From Cycas panzhihuaensis (taxonomy: Eukaryota; Cycadophyta), in assembly GCA_023213395.1 (NCBI GenBank), contig CM041465.1, forward strand, positions 215,209,741 to 215,273,740: a stretch of 64,000 nt of DNA. Reading direction: 5' to 3'. The notes under the pieces were generated by a model that had not been told where the DNA came from, did no database searches, and saw nothing but the letters and a program-made list of their open reading frames with translations. Of this stretch, positions 11,200-24,202 are shown in pieces. The translations under genes and the position numbers were made by a program. The number at the start of each line of letters is the position of its first letter. The stretch's first letter is position 1.

Positions 11200-13100
11200 A
11201 GAAGTCTCATCATCCTATGTTGAATCTTTAGAACTTCAAGTGCATGACACCTATGTTTATCCTAACTCAATTGTACAGCATACCAGTTAAACAAGGATAT
11301 CTTAAACCCTCTCAATACCATGGTGATCCTTCTTTTGTAAATTCATCTTTTGCACAAGAAGAACCACCTTCTGATAAACCACATTCATCTTTTTTTGAGT
11401 TGGTTCTCACTAAGATTACTACTTCACTACATATGCCTAGTTACTAAGATCTATTTTACCCAAAAACTTATACCATAACATCCCTATCACAACATCTTTA
11501 GATTGATCCTTTAGGTGAGGATTATGAGTCAATAGAAGTAGAATCCCCACCTGATTCCATTCAGTATCCTCATCCTTCTCATACCCCTTCACCTAGACCT
11601 TCATTGTGATCCCATTCCCTACCTTTAGAGGAAGTAGATGACTATAAATCAACTCATTCGTAGCCATGTCAATCTCCTCTTAGACAATAAGTTTAGATTC
11701 ACACTCTCCCTGTCCCATACCTCCCACCCATGGGCGTACTACCATTATTTCTACCTATGGCAATCCTAGTGCCTTACATACACCTACTTCTAGTTAAATA
11801 GTTATGACTTCACCTAGTTTATGACCTATTCATTCTTATACCACTAGGATTGCCCCTTCTTATTGTATTTCTTCTACCACTAAATTACCTCCTCACACAT
11901 CATATACAATTTCATCTCATGGTGTTAGACCTTGCCCACCATCTCCCAAAGTGTCTAATATGATTCCCTCTTATTAATATGTTTCTCATACTCATTCAGC
12001 TCATCCTTATGCTTTGACAACTCAATGACAAGTTTTGAGAGTTTCCAATCCTACTTCTTCTTCATATATTTTTAGACCCACTCCATAACCTAATCCTTTC
12101 TCTACTTTCAATCCAAATTTCCCTTAATAGCTTATACCTCTAACCAACTCCATGGTTAACCTTGCAACATGGTTTAATCCCCCCTATACTTTTCCATCTC
12201 ATGGTGCTTTATAATTACAACAACAACCATAATTGCAATAATCCATCTATTCATCTATTCCTTATCCATCATCCTTACCTCAACACTCTACTACATTAAG
12301 GCCAAGGAGACTTTTTCTTGATTACATGAAGTCTCATTTTCCACGTGAGGTTTTGTTATCTCCTATGCCTCCATTTCTTCCTAAGTTGCCTAAATTTTTT
12401 AGTGACTCTTCTCAGGATCTCGCCTACCATATACAGACATTTGCACTTGCTTGTACGGATTTCATGCCATATGATTATGTCATGATACATATGTTTCCTA
12501 AATCACTTCAAGGCAATACCTTGAAGTGGTTTTATCATCTTCCCTTAGCTTTTGTTCTCTCATTCCAACAATTATTTGAATCTTTCATCATCCATTTTGA
12601 TGTGATGAGACCATTCAAATCAAGCATTAAATCTTTATTACCTATCAAGAAAATCCATGATGAGATATGAAGGGACTTTATTAGAAGATTTTAAGACTAG
12701 GTACATGCTTATCACTCACTTCTTGATCCTAACCTACTATTTGATCAGTTTACCAATGTATTGAGACCTCACATGTACTTATAAGTTCTAAAACTTGGCC
12801 TTTAAATGTATGAAGAAGTGGTTGACCATTACTTAGCTTTAGAAATATTTAAAATTCAAGTGAGTATCAAGAAGGTCAGAAAACCTATGCCTTCTAAAGA
12901 AACAGTTCAAACGATAAAGGCTTCCCATCCTAAACCTACTTATGATCACCTGACCTCTTCTGTCAGATCTTTAGAACATACAATCAATACTAAATTATGT
13001 GTTGATGTTCCTTCTCAGAGCTAGCCTTTGTAAGAGACTAAAGTTATTCATCTTACTGAAGGAAGGAAGAAATAAACTCCTCCTCCATCCCCTCCTCCCT
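11200..13100 (+). pseudogene. Gypsy B gag
   Basis: A Pro/Ser/Tyr-rich N-terminal region (11.2-12.3 kb) with many stops leads to a conserved capsid block in the open frame 12,326-12,670: LPKFFSDSSQDLAYHIQTF then LACTDFMPYDYVMIHMF and LKWFYHLP. A second open frame, 12,806-13,024, matches the gag C-terminal helix region of A. The zinc knuckle near 13,110-13,150 reads KWYSYHQINTHDRSEY, so both Cys ligands have become Tyr (TGT to TAT), which would stop zinc binding. Confidence 0.75.
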
Positions 13101-13599
13101 TCAAAAAGATAAAATGGTACTCATACCATCAAATTAATACACATGATAGAAGTGAGTACTGTACCATTCAAAATGCAATTCAAAATATAAATGTCTAACC
13201 AAACAACTCTACTAAGTCATCTCAAGACCAAATGATCTATAAGAATTCATTTGCCTCAACATAATGAGAAAACAAGTAAATATGATAAAGGTAAAGAAAA
13301 GCAGGTGCAAGATAATGAAAGAAAACCCTCAAGTTCTAATTTATTAAAGAAGACTACCACTCCCTTAAATCCTTCAATAAAAAAACTGACAATCAATCAT
13401 GCCCACCTCCTAAAGGTGGTGATACCAAGAGAATGATAAATATAGTAGAGATCATAAAGAGTGTAGGACCATCTAAATCACCTGATGATTTAATGGCAAG
13501 GAATCTTGACTCTTTACCTCTAATACCCCCCATCCCATTAGGTTTAGGTCTATTCCCTCTAGTATAAAAGATGGATCATTCTCTTTGGTTGAGGAGTTA

Positions 13600-14170
13600 A
13601 AGAGCATTCTAGCAAGTATATCAGTTATGAGTTTGCTAAAGTGTTACACCAAGTAATATCAGCTCTTGTTTGATGCATTGGGAGCTCCTACGGTGGTTTC
13701 TTCACTCACCTCTACCCATTCTTTTGATCTAGCTACCTTGTCTGGTCATTCTACACATGTGTCGAATGACATACCTGTATTTTACATTGATATTATAAAG
13801 GATGATATCAATATTAAGTGACTCATTATTGATAAGGGATTATCTATTAATATAATCCCTCTTCATCTTGTTGAGGATTTAGAGATTTCTATTTTTGATC
13901 TATGTGAGTGGATTTGCCAAGGGTGTGATAAAAATCAAAAGGTACCCTTAGGATAAGTCACTCTCCCTCTCATGTTAGAAGAAAAGATAGTTCTTACTAA
14001 ACTCACTATTATTGACCTTGACTTAGAATATAATATTCTTTTGGGTAGACCATAAATTACCCAAATGTTGATGGTTTATTCCTCTCTCTTTGGTGAACTT
14101 AGGTTCATCCATGAGGGATAATTGAAAATTGTTAAGCAAAATTTGAAACCCATTAAACAGTCAGCTCCCC
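13600..14170 (+). pseudogene. Gypsy B protease-like region
   Basis: The frame reads LIIDKGLSINIIPLHLVED near 13,820-13,880, where a retroviral-type aspartic protease has D-S/T-G; the Gly position is shifted to Lys-Gly. It is followed by LPLMLEEKIVLTKLTIIDLD and LEYNILLGRP near 13,965-14,055, the second conserved block. The same two blocks occur in A, E and I. Several stops (TAA, TGA) interrupt it. Confidence 0.65.
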
Positions 14171-15288
14171 TCATTGAGACTTTTTTAGAACCTAGTGAAT
14201 CCTCTAATTCTTTAGAATACTTCTTGTAATCACTTGGTTTAGGTAAATACTTTGCCATTGAAGTCCTTCTACTTATCCAGAAGTAAAGGATATGGATTTG
14301 GTTGAGATTGTCCCCTTGTCATCAAGTTCCTCATCCATTCCTTCTACCTTGGACTTGACTGATCAATCTTTGATTTTTTCTTTTACTTCTAATAAAGTAA
14401 TAACCTTCATTCTATTGTATCTCATTGAGGACCACTTGTTGGTAGACTTATTGATGTAAATGCTTTCCCTCATATTCAAGTTCATTTCTCATAGGTTGTA
14501 TGCTTGCCCTCAAAGGCAAATATAATGGTTCCTCCCATTATTAATATTTTAGTGAGCACTTCTTCAACTTCAGTTACACATGATTTGCGTGGTGATACTT
14601 CTCCATCTTTCTTTTGATCGTCTTTCTTTCTAACATGATTGAATATACACAAAAAGAAGATGTTATTGCATCGTCATCTAGACTTAGAATTAGAGGGTGA
14701 AGACATGGGTTTACTTGAAATAAGTCAAAATAATTATAGTACCTCCACTAGAGTGAGGGAAGTTAACTCGATCTTCACTATTACTTTTCCTCCCCATTCT
14801 CATGTGGATTCTTCCCCATCCCCTCTCATCTTGATATCTTTGTCTGATCGAGAGTGTAGTGTGAATCATTAAGAATTTAGTCAAACTTTCACTTTAATTT
14901 AGGAGTTCGTTGATAGGCCTATTATCTTTTCTCAGTTTCACTTTTTAGACCTCTCTCTTTATCTACTTCTCTACCTAAAAACCTTTGCCTCATCAACCTA
15001 TCCTATTTAGATCATTTTAAAAATGACAAGGTGATTATTGAGCATTTGTCAAGTTCATCTCCTAGTTTCTCTTATAGACATCATGAGTTAGGGTTCTCAA
15101 AAGTCATAGTTAATCATTCCCAACTCCAAGAGTCTAATTCTTTAATAGAGCCTGCCCCTCCTTATTTTGAGGAAGGAAATGCAATGCTTATGGAACAAAC
15201 CACCAATGTAGACTTAGAGATAGAAGATGTGCCTAGAATTATCAAGTTAGGAGCTAGTTGTAGTCCCCAAGAGATCACTCATCTATAG
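14171..15288 (+). pseudogene. Gypsy B spacer between protease and the lost pol core
   Basis: Low-complexity Ser/Pro/Leu coding with open frames 14,639-14,872 and 15,031-15,288. The latter carries PPYFEEGNAMLMEQT and a LGASCSPQEI block near 15,250, equivalent to HFEEGNAM and MECSPNEI of gypsy A. In A the RT begins about 60 codons later; here recognisable pol sequence ends. Confidence 0.6.
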
Positions 15289-16391
15289 CCTCTACAATGA
15301 GGATAAACTATGGCTCAAAAACTTTTATTTTGCCTCATGAGCTAAAACTATGGGTAAACTCTCATTCTTTTTTATCTATTTTTTTTTTTTTTTAAGTGTC
15401 ATTCTATTTTTATCAAAGACCCTACTCATAATTATGTAAGTCTTTTTGCTCTTTTTAGCATCTACACTGATTGTGAGCATTCTATTATCATTCTTGGATA
15501 TTGTTCTCTTTTGGGTTTTGTACTCAAAGAAGAATCTAGGCCCTAGACCTAATTGTGTTTTCATCCTAGAAAGAGAAACACTTCCATTAACTTTGGGTAT
15601 TTAGTCATTAGTTAAGATCATATTTTCATCTGCTAGTTCATTATCTTGAGGACTCATTTTTTAGTTATATATCACCTATTATCTTTAATTATTTTCATTA
15701 TCCTGGTTCTCTCTATTAATCTTTTGAAGTGAGTACTCATTCTATCACCTTCCCTTCATGTTTGGAGACACCATGATTTTGGTCTCTTCTTTTCATGTGG
15801 TTCGATCTTTAAGGAGATTGGTTTCTTTTATAATAGATCCTGTTAAAAAGGATAAATCCTTGTTGTGTTGAGTAAAAGCATTTCATAGGTAGATGATTAT
15901 TATCCTCTTCTCATAAAAAGTGTAAAAGTGAAATTAAAATAGAAAAGAAAAGAAAATAAGTAAAAGGAAAAAGAAAGGAAAATAAGAAGATAGAAAAGAA
16001 AAAAGAAAAGAAAAGAAAAAGTAAAAAGAAGAAAAGAAGAAAAGAAAAGAAACAAGTGTATTGTTATCATCCTCTTATAATCCAGGGCAAGTCACATGAT
16101 GGCTTTGTCCTTACCTATCTATCTATAGGTTGGGTTCATTTAGATGAGTCATTCATGATTTTTAGATCTAGTTGCTTGGGTCCACCATGGCCTTAATTAT
16201 GATCAAACCCTGCTTAACACCTTGCTAGTATTGATCATAATCATCCTAGATATGATTCTTTTTTTTCTTCACCATAGTCAAAATTAAGTTCATCTATTTA
16301 TTATCTCCTTATTAATTAATTCTAGAACCTTCCTATATTGATGATATTATCTCTAAATTTTGATTCTATTATTCCCATGGCATTAAGTATA
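15289..16391 (+). other. Collapsed segment where RT would be expected; purine tract
   Basis: No RT block is recognisable in any frame by eye. A T-run lies at 15,379-15,394. A strongly purine-biased run (A/G with rare T) spans about 15,925-16,051. The last 60 bases before 16,392 are open in the frame of the downstream RNase H. Confidence 0.5.
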
Positions 16392-16781
16392 TTCATCAAT
16401 AGAGGTAGTAGGGAAAACCCAGGACTGCCTACTTCTACTTAGGTGATTTGTGACCAATTAGGAAGTCCCCTCCTTTCCATGGGGTCTTTCATACCTAGGA
16501 CAACCAATAATGAAGTTGAATACCTTACTATTATAGGAGCCTTGTTTGATGTTTCTTGCTCTTATCTTAGACCTATTACTATATATGCTGACTCTTAAGT
16601 TGTAGTTTATTAGTTGGTTGGGATATATTAGGTTCATTTGTCACAACTCCTTTGTTTATATCATCGGGCTTCATCATTATTGTCTCTGTTCACTTTAGTT
16701 ACTATTTAGTATATACCTCACCCCCTTAACCTTGAAGCTAATGCTCTTGTTTCCTCTATCCTTGATGATCATTTTGGTTGA
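16392..16781 (+). pseudogene. Archaeal/plant-type RNase H domain (RVT_3-like)
   Basis: The frame of 130 codons shows the whole fold in order: FINRGSRENPG (family form FxDGxSxxNPG), an I-x-D-x-x-G-x-PL strand, the hallmark TTNNEVEYLTIIGAL, IYADS followed by VVV, and IPHPLNLEANALV near the end (family form xxEADALA). Five internal stops occur. The Glu of NNExEY and the Asp of YADS are kept; the first and last catalytic Asp are both Asn, each a single G-to-A change. This second RNase H is known from Tat/Ogre-type gypsy elements, where it sits between the usual RNase H and integrase. Here neither neighbour is recognisable. Confidence 0.8.
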
Positions 16782-16809
16782 CTTTCATCTTTTTAGCTAG
16801 GGTCACTCT

Positions 16810-16881
16810 ACTCTAGAACGAGTATAGACTGCCACTCCAAAATGAGTATAAACTACTACTCTATAATGAGTATAAACTATT
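16810..16881 (+). repeat. 24-bp minisatellite, three units, plus a stray unit at 17,384-17,407
   Basis: Three adjacent 24-base units (16,810, 16,834, 16,858) share ACTCTA-AATGAGTATAAACTA. A single unit recurs 500 bases downstream at 17,384-17,407. Related ATGAG-TAAACTATG words also occur near 15,296, 15,340, 21,165-21,270 and 21,330. Tandem repeats in the 3' untranslated part are usual in Tat-type gypsy elements. Confidence 0.7.
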
Positions 16882-17690
16882 GGTTTGGGAAAATATAGAT
16901 TTGAGTAGTTTAAAGATTAAGATGATAGGTAAGAGATTGGAAGGAAGTATTTGAAAGAGATAGACCCATGTGAGAATCTTGGGCCATGGAGGATATTGGC
17001 AAGGGGCAAGTCCCTAAAAGCCACTTGTCCTTAGAAGGAGCCAAAGAGGAATCCAATATACTCAGATGGCTAGTCGTTTATTAAGTATGATTAGCTTTTC
17101 ATTTAGTAAACAACTTGTTTTCTTTATGATATATTATGTAAATATTGATTATATTCTATGTTCATATAATCTATCAGGAGTATGATGTGAGTTATATGAG
17201 TTTCCTTTTGGGGGATTCATATCATTCCATCTTCTATTTTTATAAACCTATTACTATTTGTTTCAAGTGGTTTTAAGTTTATAAAAATAGAATAAGTAAA
17301 CCTTTTACTTGTTCCCTTTAGTCTTTTGTTCATTTTCTAGTTTTCACTTTTTCTTGTAATATTTTTCTTTCCTCAACCATTTCACTCTAGAATGAGTATA
17401 AACTATCATGTACATGTCACAACCAAAATCTGAAAAAATGTATATAACTATAAAAGAAGAAAAAAGAAGTAAAAAATGGTAAAGTTATTACATATTCTTT
17501 TATACAATCATACTGATGAATATATCCTATGCTCAAATATAAAAAGGGAAATAAAGGTAAAAAGAGTTTAGAGACAAGTATTCATACATAAGTTTTAAAG
17601 AGAAAATGATATATATATATATATATAATAAGAAATATAGCACATTTGTCACTCATGTGACTCATGATACATATTAAGGCTCAAAAAATG
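16882..17690. other. AT-rich non-coding stretch
   Basis: Apart from the stray minisatellite unit at 17,384-17,407 and a short TA run at 17,609-17,627, nothing is recognised. Confidence 0.4.
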
Positions 17691-17699
17691 CCTCTCATC

Positions 17700-18205
17700 T
17701 CCCTCCTATCTCCTTATATAACACATGATACACTCATCCCTCAGACTCTTGATGAGATCCCTCTGGGACAATTGGATCTACTCTCTCCCTCCTACTTGAA
17801 GTCTCCCCACATGTAGACTCACCACAAGGTAGAAGGTGGTGTCGTCCCTGATAGACTATGGCACTCACTAATGGGGTATATTGTGCTCTTACCTAAGCTA
17901 ATATCATCTTGCATACGTGTCATCTCTTATCCTTGCCTGCCTTGAGCTCTAGCTCTTGTGTCCTCAGCTCTATCCTCATATCTATGTAAAGATCTCAAGC
18001 TAGAAGGGCATGGATATAATAATTAATATGATGTCCTATCAGTCTATGATCTACTATGTTCCATGTAGGCACCTCCTCCAATGCTCGAACCCTAGGGAAA
18101 TATCACCTCTAGTGTCCTCTATACCTTCCTTAGGGTCACTATCTCATCACTTGTCCAATGAAAACATGCGAATCATGATTAGTTCCTTAGAATGGAGAGT
18201 CCTTA
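17700..18205 (-). pseudogene. Downstream exon of the PMD-type gene remnant
   Basis: After an acceptor-like TTTCTAAG (minus strand, 18,213-18,206) the minus frame reads VRALEEVPTWNIVDHRLIGH, then a Glu/Leu/Arg-rich helix with IELRTQELELKAGKDKR and a Ser/Gly/Arg tail, with several TAG and TGA stops. The layout resembles the exon at 83-672. The exon boundary and its link to the PMD block are inferred. Confidence 0.4.
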
Positions 18206-18252
18206 GAAAGTAAAAGTATGACATGAAGTGAGAAAAAATAATTAAATAATAT

Positions 18253-19445
18253 ACCTAATAATCCTCCTCTTCCTACTAGCTCTGCTCCTATCACCTCATC
18301 AATTGGTGGTACTCCTGCTTCCAATGGCTCATGAGAAGCCTCCTAGGTAGTCTTGCCCTCTCTTACTCTACTCCCCTCTCCTCTACCCTATCCATCTATT
18401 GAGTCAAGCTCCATGCTCTATATGGAACCTCCTCTACCCTCCACAGGTGCTCCACCCACTCTCCCAAGCACCTGGTGACTCCCTCCTACTTCCCCACAAG
18501 ATGTAGCATCTCCTTGTCATATCTCTCCACTACCTCTACAACCTCTCCTATCTTTCCCTCCTATATCTCGTCCTCTCCCTCTCCCTCACTTATCCACAGG
18601 ATCCTCCTCTACTTTTTCCCTCTCTGTGGCATCCATCTCATCATCGCTCCATATTGGCATCCCTACATACGTGTCCTCCATGAGATATCTCCTTGTCATC
18701 CTACTGAGGAAAGGGCTATGCATATACCTCACTATAATAACTAGCCTATTATGGATTTATGACCTCATATGCCACATGTTCATCCTTGGATCCATCATAG
18801 TCAGCTCTCTTAACTCACCTCCTAGTCTCATGAGTAGAATGTGAGCATGTAGCCAGTACATTAATATTGAGTTGTATGAGAATCCTCCTCTCCCTATCCT
18901 CTTGATCTTAGATAACTAGTGACTGATACTATCTACTATATACTATTCGTAGTTGATTTAGATCTTCTGCTCACATCTCTTTACTACCCTAGTCCACTAA
19001 GCTAGAACCCCCATGAAATTCTGGGCTCTGGCTATTCTATAAGTAATGATAAGAGTAATAATCCTCCTAACCACTAAGATATCACCCATTATTTGAATAG
19101 CCTCTATCAATATCCTATGTTGGTTAATCTGGTTAGTAAAACCCATCAAGTACTTATTGCATGTTATCTGAGACTTCCCATCAGTCACCTTAATGAGCCT
19201 AACTCACTCTCCATGTCAGTTGATCCCCAAGATCATCCCCACATCCCTTAGAGTGATCTTGACCTCTTTAATGAGTTATATCTAAAATACATTACATCTT
19301 AAGACCCAACAGTTGACAAAATCATGTAAGATCTCATGCTCCATGATAAGCTGGGTGGATCCACTTACTCGTGAGAGTCCACATACTCTTAAAATCCCCC
19401 ATCCTACCTCATTTAACTAGCTCATGAGCTCCTCGATGTCCATTC
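18253..19445 (-). pseudogene. Plant mobile domain (PMD, MAIN/MAIL-like) remnant
   Basis: On the minus strand from 19,440 the frame reads LNEVGWGILRVCGLSRVSGS, LIMEHEILHDFVNCW, then VKITLRDVGMILGIN near 19,214-19,260. This is the order seen in PMD proteins: an aromatic-rich helix, a long helix ending near W, and the hallmark T-L-x-D-V-x-x-L-L-G-L. A middle part follows (open 19,188-18,997), then an acidic segment and Gly/Arg-rich tail to 18,253, where GTATAT may be a donor site. Stops are mostly TAG or TGA from Trp, Gln and Arg. PMD genes are known both as host genes (silencing) and as cargo of plant transposons; the decay here favours the latter. Confidence 0.55.
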
Positions 19446-20632
<1,187 letters not shown>

Positions 20633-20634
<2 letters not shown>

Positions 20635-21129
20635 CCTAACATACTAGGTATGTAGCTCTTTGCTCCATCCTACTGATGATGATCCTCTAAGGCCAGTCCT
20701 CTATCAAAAGGAGCTCCCAAATGCCTCAAGAAAAGGGAAATGGCCCCTAGTCACCTCTTTTTCTCCTCCTTCCTCTTGTAAAAATGAAACCCTTTTTCAT
20801 CAATCTTCTTACAAATAGAGGGGAGTTTTTCTCTGTATTCTTGGGCAGAATTTTTCCTAGTTCCCATGTGACCTATGAAAGTAAAATATATTTCTTTTTA
20901 ATCATTATTCTCATCAAAATTACCTATAAATGCCTAAAACTATACATATTTTCTTTGATAAGGATCAATTATCATTCTAATACTTGATTATTTTTTATTG
21001 GAGCTCATCTTCCCCTTGGTGATATAACTTAGTCCTATGTGTTCTTACCTTTACACAAATTTTTGTATTTTTCTCCAAAGGAATTGATGCTCTGAGTCCT
21101 TTCTACTTATTAACAGGCCTAAACCATGA
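20633..21129. other. Non-coding stretch, nothing recognised
   Basis: T-rich sequence with short open frames and no conserved motif. Confidence 0.4.
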
Positions 21130-21620
21130 CAGGGAACCCTCCAAATTTGATTGTTAATGAGGCTAAAACTATGATAATTGACCTTTAAAGACCCTCACCC
21201 CATTAATGAGGTTAATCTATGATGGGTTTGCTTTGAAAAGTCACCTGTTATTGAGCTTATAAACTATGGTAGTTTATCCTTTCTGCTCTAGCAAAAAGAT
21301 TTCCATCCGATGCATGGTTAAAGAGAGATAAACTATGACCAATTATATAGTAAAGTCCCATCCAGTTTATAGGTAGTAGGTAGTTTTCATTCGGTGGTGA
21401 AGTCCCATCCAATTTTTGGGCATCTTGGTAGTGAAGTCCCATCCAGTTCATGGGCATCCTGGTAGTGAAATCTCATCCTATATGTGGACATTATATAGGT
21501 TTTCTTTGGTAATAAATGCCTGATCCTTTTAGGTAGGGTTTTAGTGGAAATGGATACCCAGTCCTTTTGGGTAAGTTTTTGGTAATATTTGGTACCCAAT
21601 TCTTTTGGGCAAGAGATGTA
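21130..21620. repeat. Degenerate minisatellite field
   Basis: Two motif sets alternate. First, an AATGAG-T-AA-CTATGAT word occurs about three times in 21,160-21,270. Second, AGTCCCATCCAGTTTATAGG-type units recur at 21,352, 21,400, 21,436 and 21,467, each about 40 bases apart with GGGCATC-TGGTAGTGAA between. From 21,500 a third unit with GGTACCCAGTCCTTTTGGGT recurs three times. Units are diverged, so the array is old. Confidence 0.65.
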
Positions 21621-24051
21621 AATAGTGACATTTTGGTAGGTTTATTAGCAATAAATTTTTAGTCCTATTATCATAGGAAATTTGTTTCAAGATAGATTAT
21701 AGGACTTCTTTACCTCGTCATTCATATGCTTTATTTGATCACCATGCTTGACAAAAAGAATAGTTACCTTCATGATTTCCACCTCTTACCATCCTATTTC
21801 TCTTCTTAGAATAGGAGCTTCAAATGTTAAGGGAACAAATGTTTCACCAAAACCTAGCCTTTAGTTTATATTTGTGACTTTGGATATGTTTCTTATATGG
21901 TTTCATGAAAAATAAATAATGGATTTATTTTATGATAGGTTAGGCCATGTTTTGATGAAGAAATATATTGATTTTGCTTTATGATGCATGATGAATGGTG
22001 ATGTGATGTGTATTTTTACTATCACTTACCAATGACAAAGGCTATGGCATTAAAACTTTTCTTCATGATTAATTTAATCTATTTTTTCCTTTAAAACTTG
22101 TCATTTTAAAGTTTGAGTCTTGATTTCACCTATTTTTTTATTGATTTTACTTATTTTAGGGCTTGTGCTTATCATTTTCATCTTGTTTTGGGCCTCTTTA
22201 CTCATTTATAAAGTCATTTGTGCCTCAATTTATGTTTAAAAATTAAATTTTGATTTTTTTATGAGCTAATTTTTATTTCCCTAATTGTTGCATTTTTTGT
22301 ATTGCCAAAAATGCGATTGGTCACGTTTTTAGAGTCAAGTCACATTTTTGGTAGGTATAAAAACATGACTGGTTATATTTTTTATTATTGTGCATGTAAA
22401 ATTTATCCAATATACTAGATTTTTATGTGTCACTACCTAAATTTAATGGATTCTTATCTCTTCGATGCCTAGGAATATAGAAGAGTGTGTTGTGACTCAT
22501 TAAAAGAAATTAAAGGTGTAATTTGCTCAAGTTTTTATTGGAATTTTTATGATTTTTGGAGATCTTATAAGGACTACTACTATTGTAACCTCAAGATTGA
22601 TTTTTATGGTGCTTATGGGTGAAATCAAGAGAAGAACTTGATGTTGTAACTTATTGATTCACTAGTGTTTGACTACTTATGGTTTGATCTTTAATGTTTA
22701 TGGTTTTCTTTTAGAGTTTTTAGCCTCAAAGTTCTTCTAAATTGGTAAGGTATTTCCTATATGAGTTTTACTTATTTTATTATTTTCTGAAGATTTTCTT
22801 TTATTTAGAATTTACTCTTTCTTTTGGTTAGTTATTGTGGTTATCTTATATGCACTTTTTGGCTTGAAATACCTACTGAAAGGCTAGCCCTTTGAGGGGT
22901 TCACAAGGGATAAACTAAGGTGAGGCATGGTCATCTCTCTACTATTTATGTAACTACCCCTTCCTATTCTTGCATAATAGTTTTATATTTTAATTACTTT
23001 TCCATCTCTTTTGGCTTTGTTTAGCTATGCTTAAGCCCTTTTTGCTTGTTGTTTTTCTTCCTTTACTTGTTTTAAAGAAGAAATTTGGAAAATGTTGATC
23101 AATTGAAATAAAGAAGCTATTTTGAAGCAAACTTATGCATTAGGAAAGAAGTTTTGATTTCCTAATTTCATTGTTTGCTTGATTTCACTCTTAAGATTGA
23201 TTTCTTTTCCTTAGAAAGCAAATTTAAAGTGTTGAATAGAAAGTGCATGCTTGATTATTTCAAATTTTTGGAGATTCAAGGCCCTAATTGAGATAGAATA
23301 TTCAAAGTTATGAAGCTAGTATCTTGTATGAGGATTGTTATTGAGTTTTCTTATTTGCATGCAACTTTTAAAGGTCTAAAAATTTATTTTTAATAGCAGT
23401 AACATGCCTTTGAAGTCTCTCTTTTTGAATCATAGGACATTCATTCAAGGAAAGTATTACATGTATGAGAGGTAAAATCTTTTAAATAACATTGCATGTT
23501 GTTAATTTCTTTGAAAGTTTGTACAAAGAAAATTGTACAGTGTGTTATATATTTTATTGGTACTTTTTCTTTCATCATGAAGAGTGCATATCATATTTGA
23601 AAGAATAATTTCATAGTTGCATTAGTATCCTTTATTTCTTAAAAAAAAAAAATAATAAAAAGTACATTGCATTCATCTAGTTTTGGTTCCTCCTTGCTTG
23701 GTTAGTTAAAGGTAGAATAGACTTTTTTGCTTTATAGATTATCTTTGTTTATTTTATTTTATTTTATTTTATTAAATACCAAAAATGAAAAGAAAAGAAA
23801 TAAAAAGAAAATAAAATAATAGAAAAAGAAAGAATTTTTTCCATTTGCTTAACCCTTCCCTTTATCCTAGTAAAACTCAAAAGGTTAAAAAGATCAAAGG
23901 ATAGGACTCCTTAGGAAGGATAATAAAAATATTGATAGAGTAGTTCTTAATCTAGAACTCCTTCACCCAGTTATATAAGTCAATGGATTTTACCACTCCC
24001 CTTACATGCAAGCCTTTCATCACATTCTTCGCTCATAACTTATTAGACAAC
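21621..24051. other. Long AT-rich non-coding stretch
   Basis: No protein domain on either strand. Simple runs: A-rich at 23,641-23,660, (TTTTA)n at 23,752-23,775, purine-rich 23,780-23,835. It lies between the minisatellites and the second copy of the 150-base repeat, so it may be 3' untranslated or LTR sequence of gypsy B, but this is unproved. Confidence 0.35.
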
Positions 24052-24200
24052 ATGACTAGGTGAAGACTCCTTCTTAGAAGTTGGACAAAGGTGGTCACTT
24101 AGGTCCTTTTAAACCTCTTATCTCCTGGTTCTATTAACATAAAAAGAAATACCTCATTAATCAAGAGATATCTAGTTTAGATCCACCTAAGATGACACTA
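24052..24200 (+). repeat. Diverged direct repeat, copy 2 (pairs with 10,912-11,060)
   Basis: Same orientation as copy 1, sharing GAGATATCTAGTTTAG and the TCCACCTAAGATGACAC end. Copia C coding begins immediately after it, at about 24,201, so the join is an insertion or deletion boundary. Confidence 0.7.
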
Positions 24201-24202
24201 GG

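Larger units (their letters stand above)
10912..16781 (+). mobile_element. Ty3/gypsy element B: gag-protease plus archaeal-type RNase H, RT not found
   Basis: Plus-strand order: gag (11.2-13.1 kb), protease (13.6-14.17 kb), spacer with FEEGNAML block (15.17 kb), then an RVT_3-type RNase H at 16,392-16,781. Gag and protease are closest to gypsy I (both read TIIDLDLEYN at the protease end). Between 15,289 and 16,391 I cannot recognise an RT or the usual RNase H. The element could be non-autonomous or have lost the middle by deletion; the RNase H could also belong to another element. Outer limits are uncertain; the 24.05 kb repeat may be its 3' end. Confidence 0.6.
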
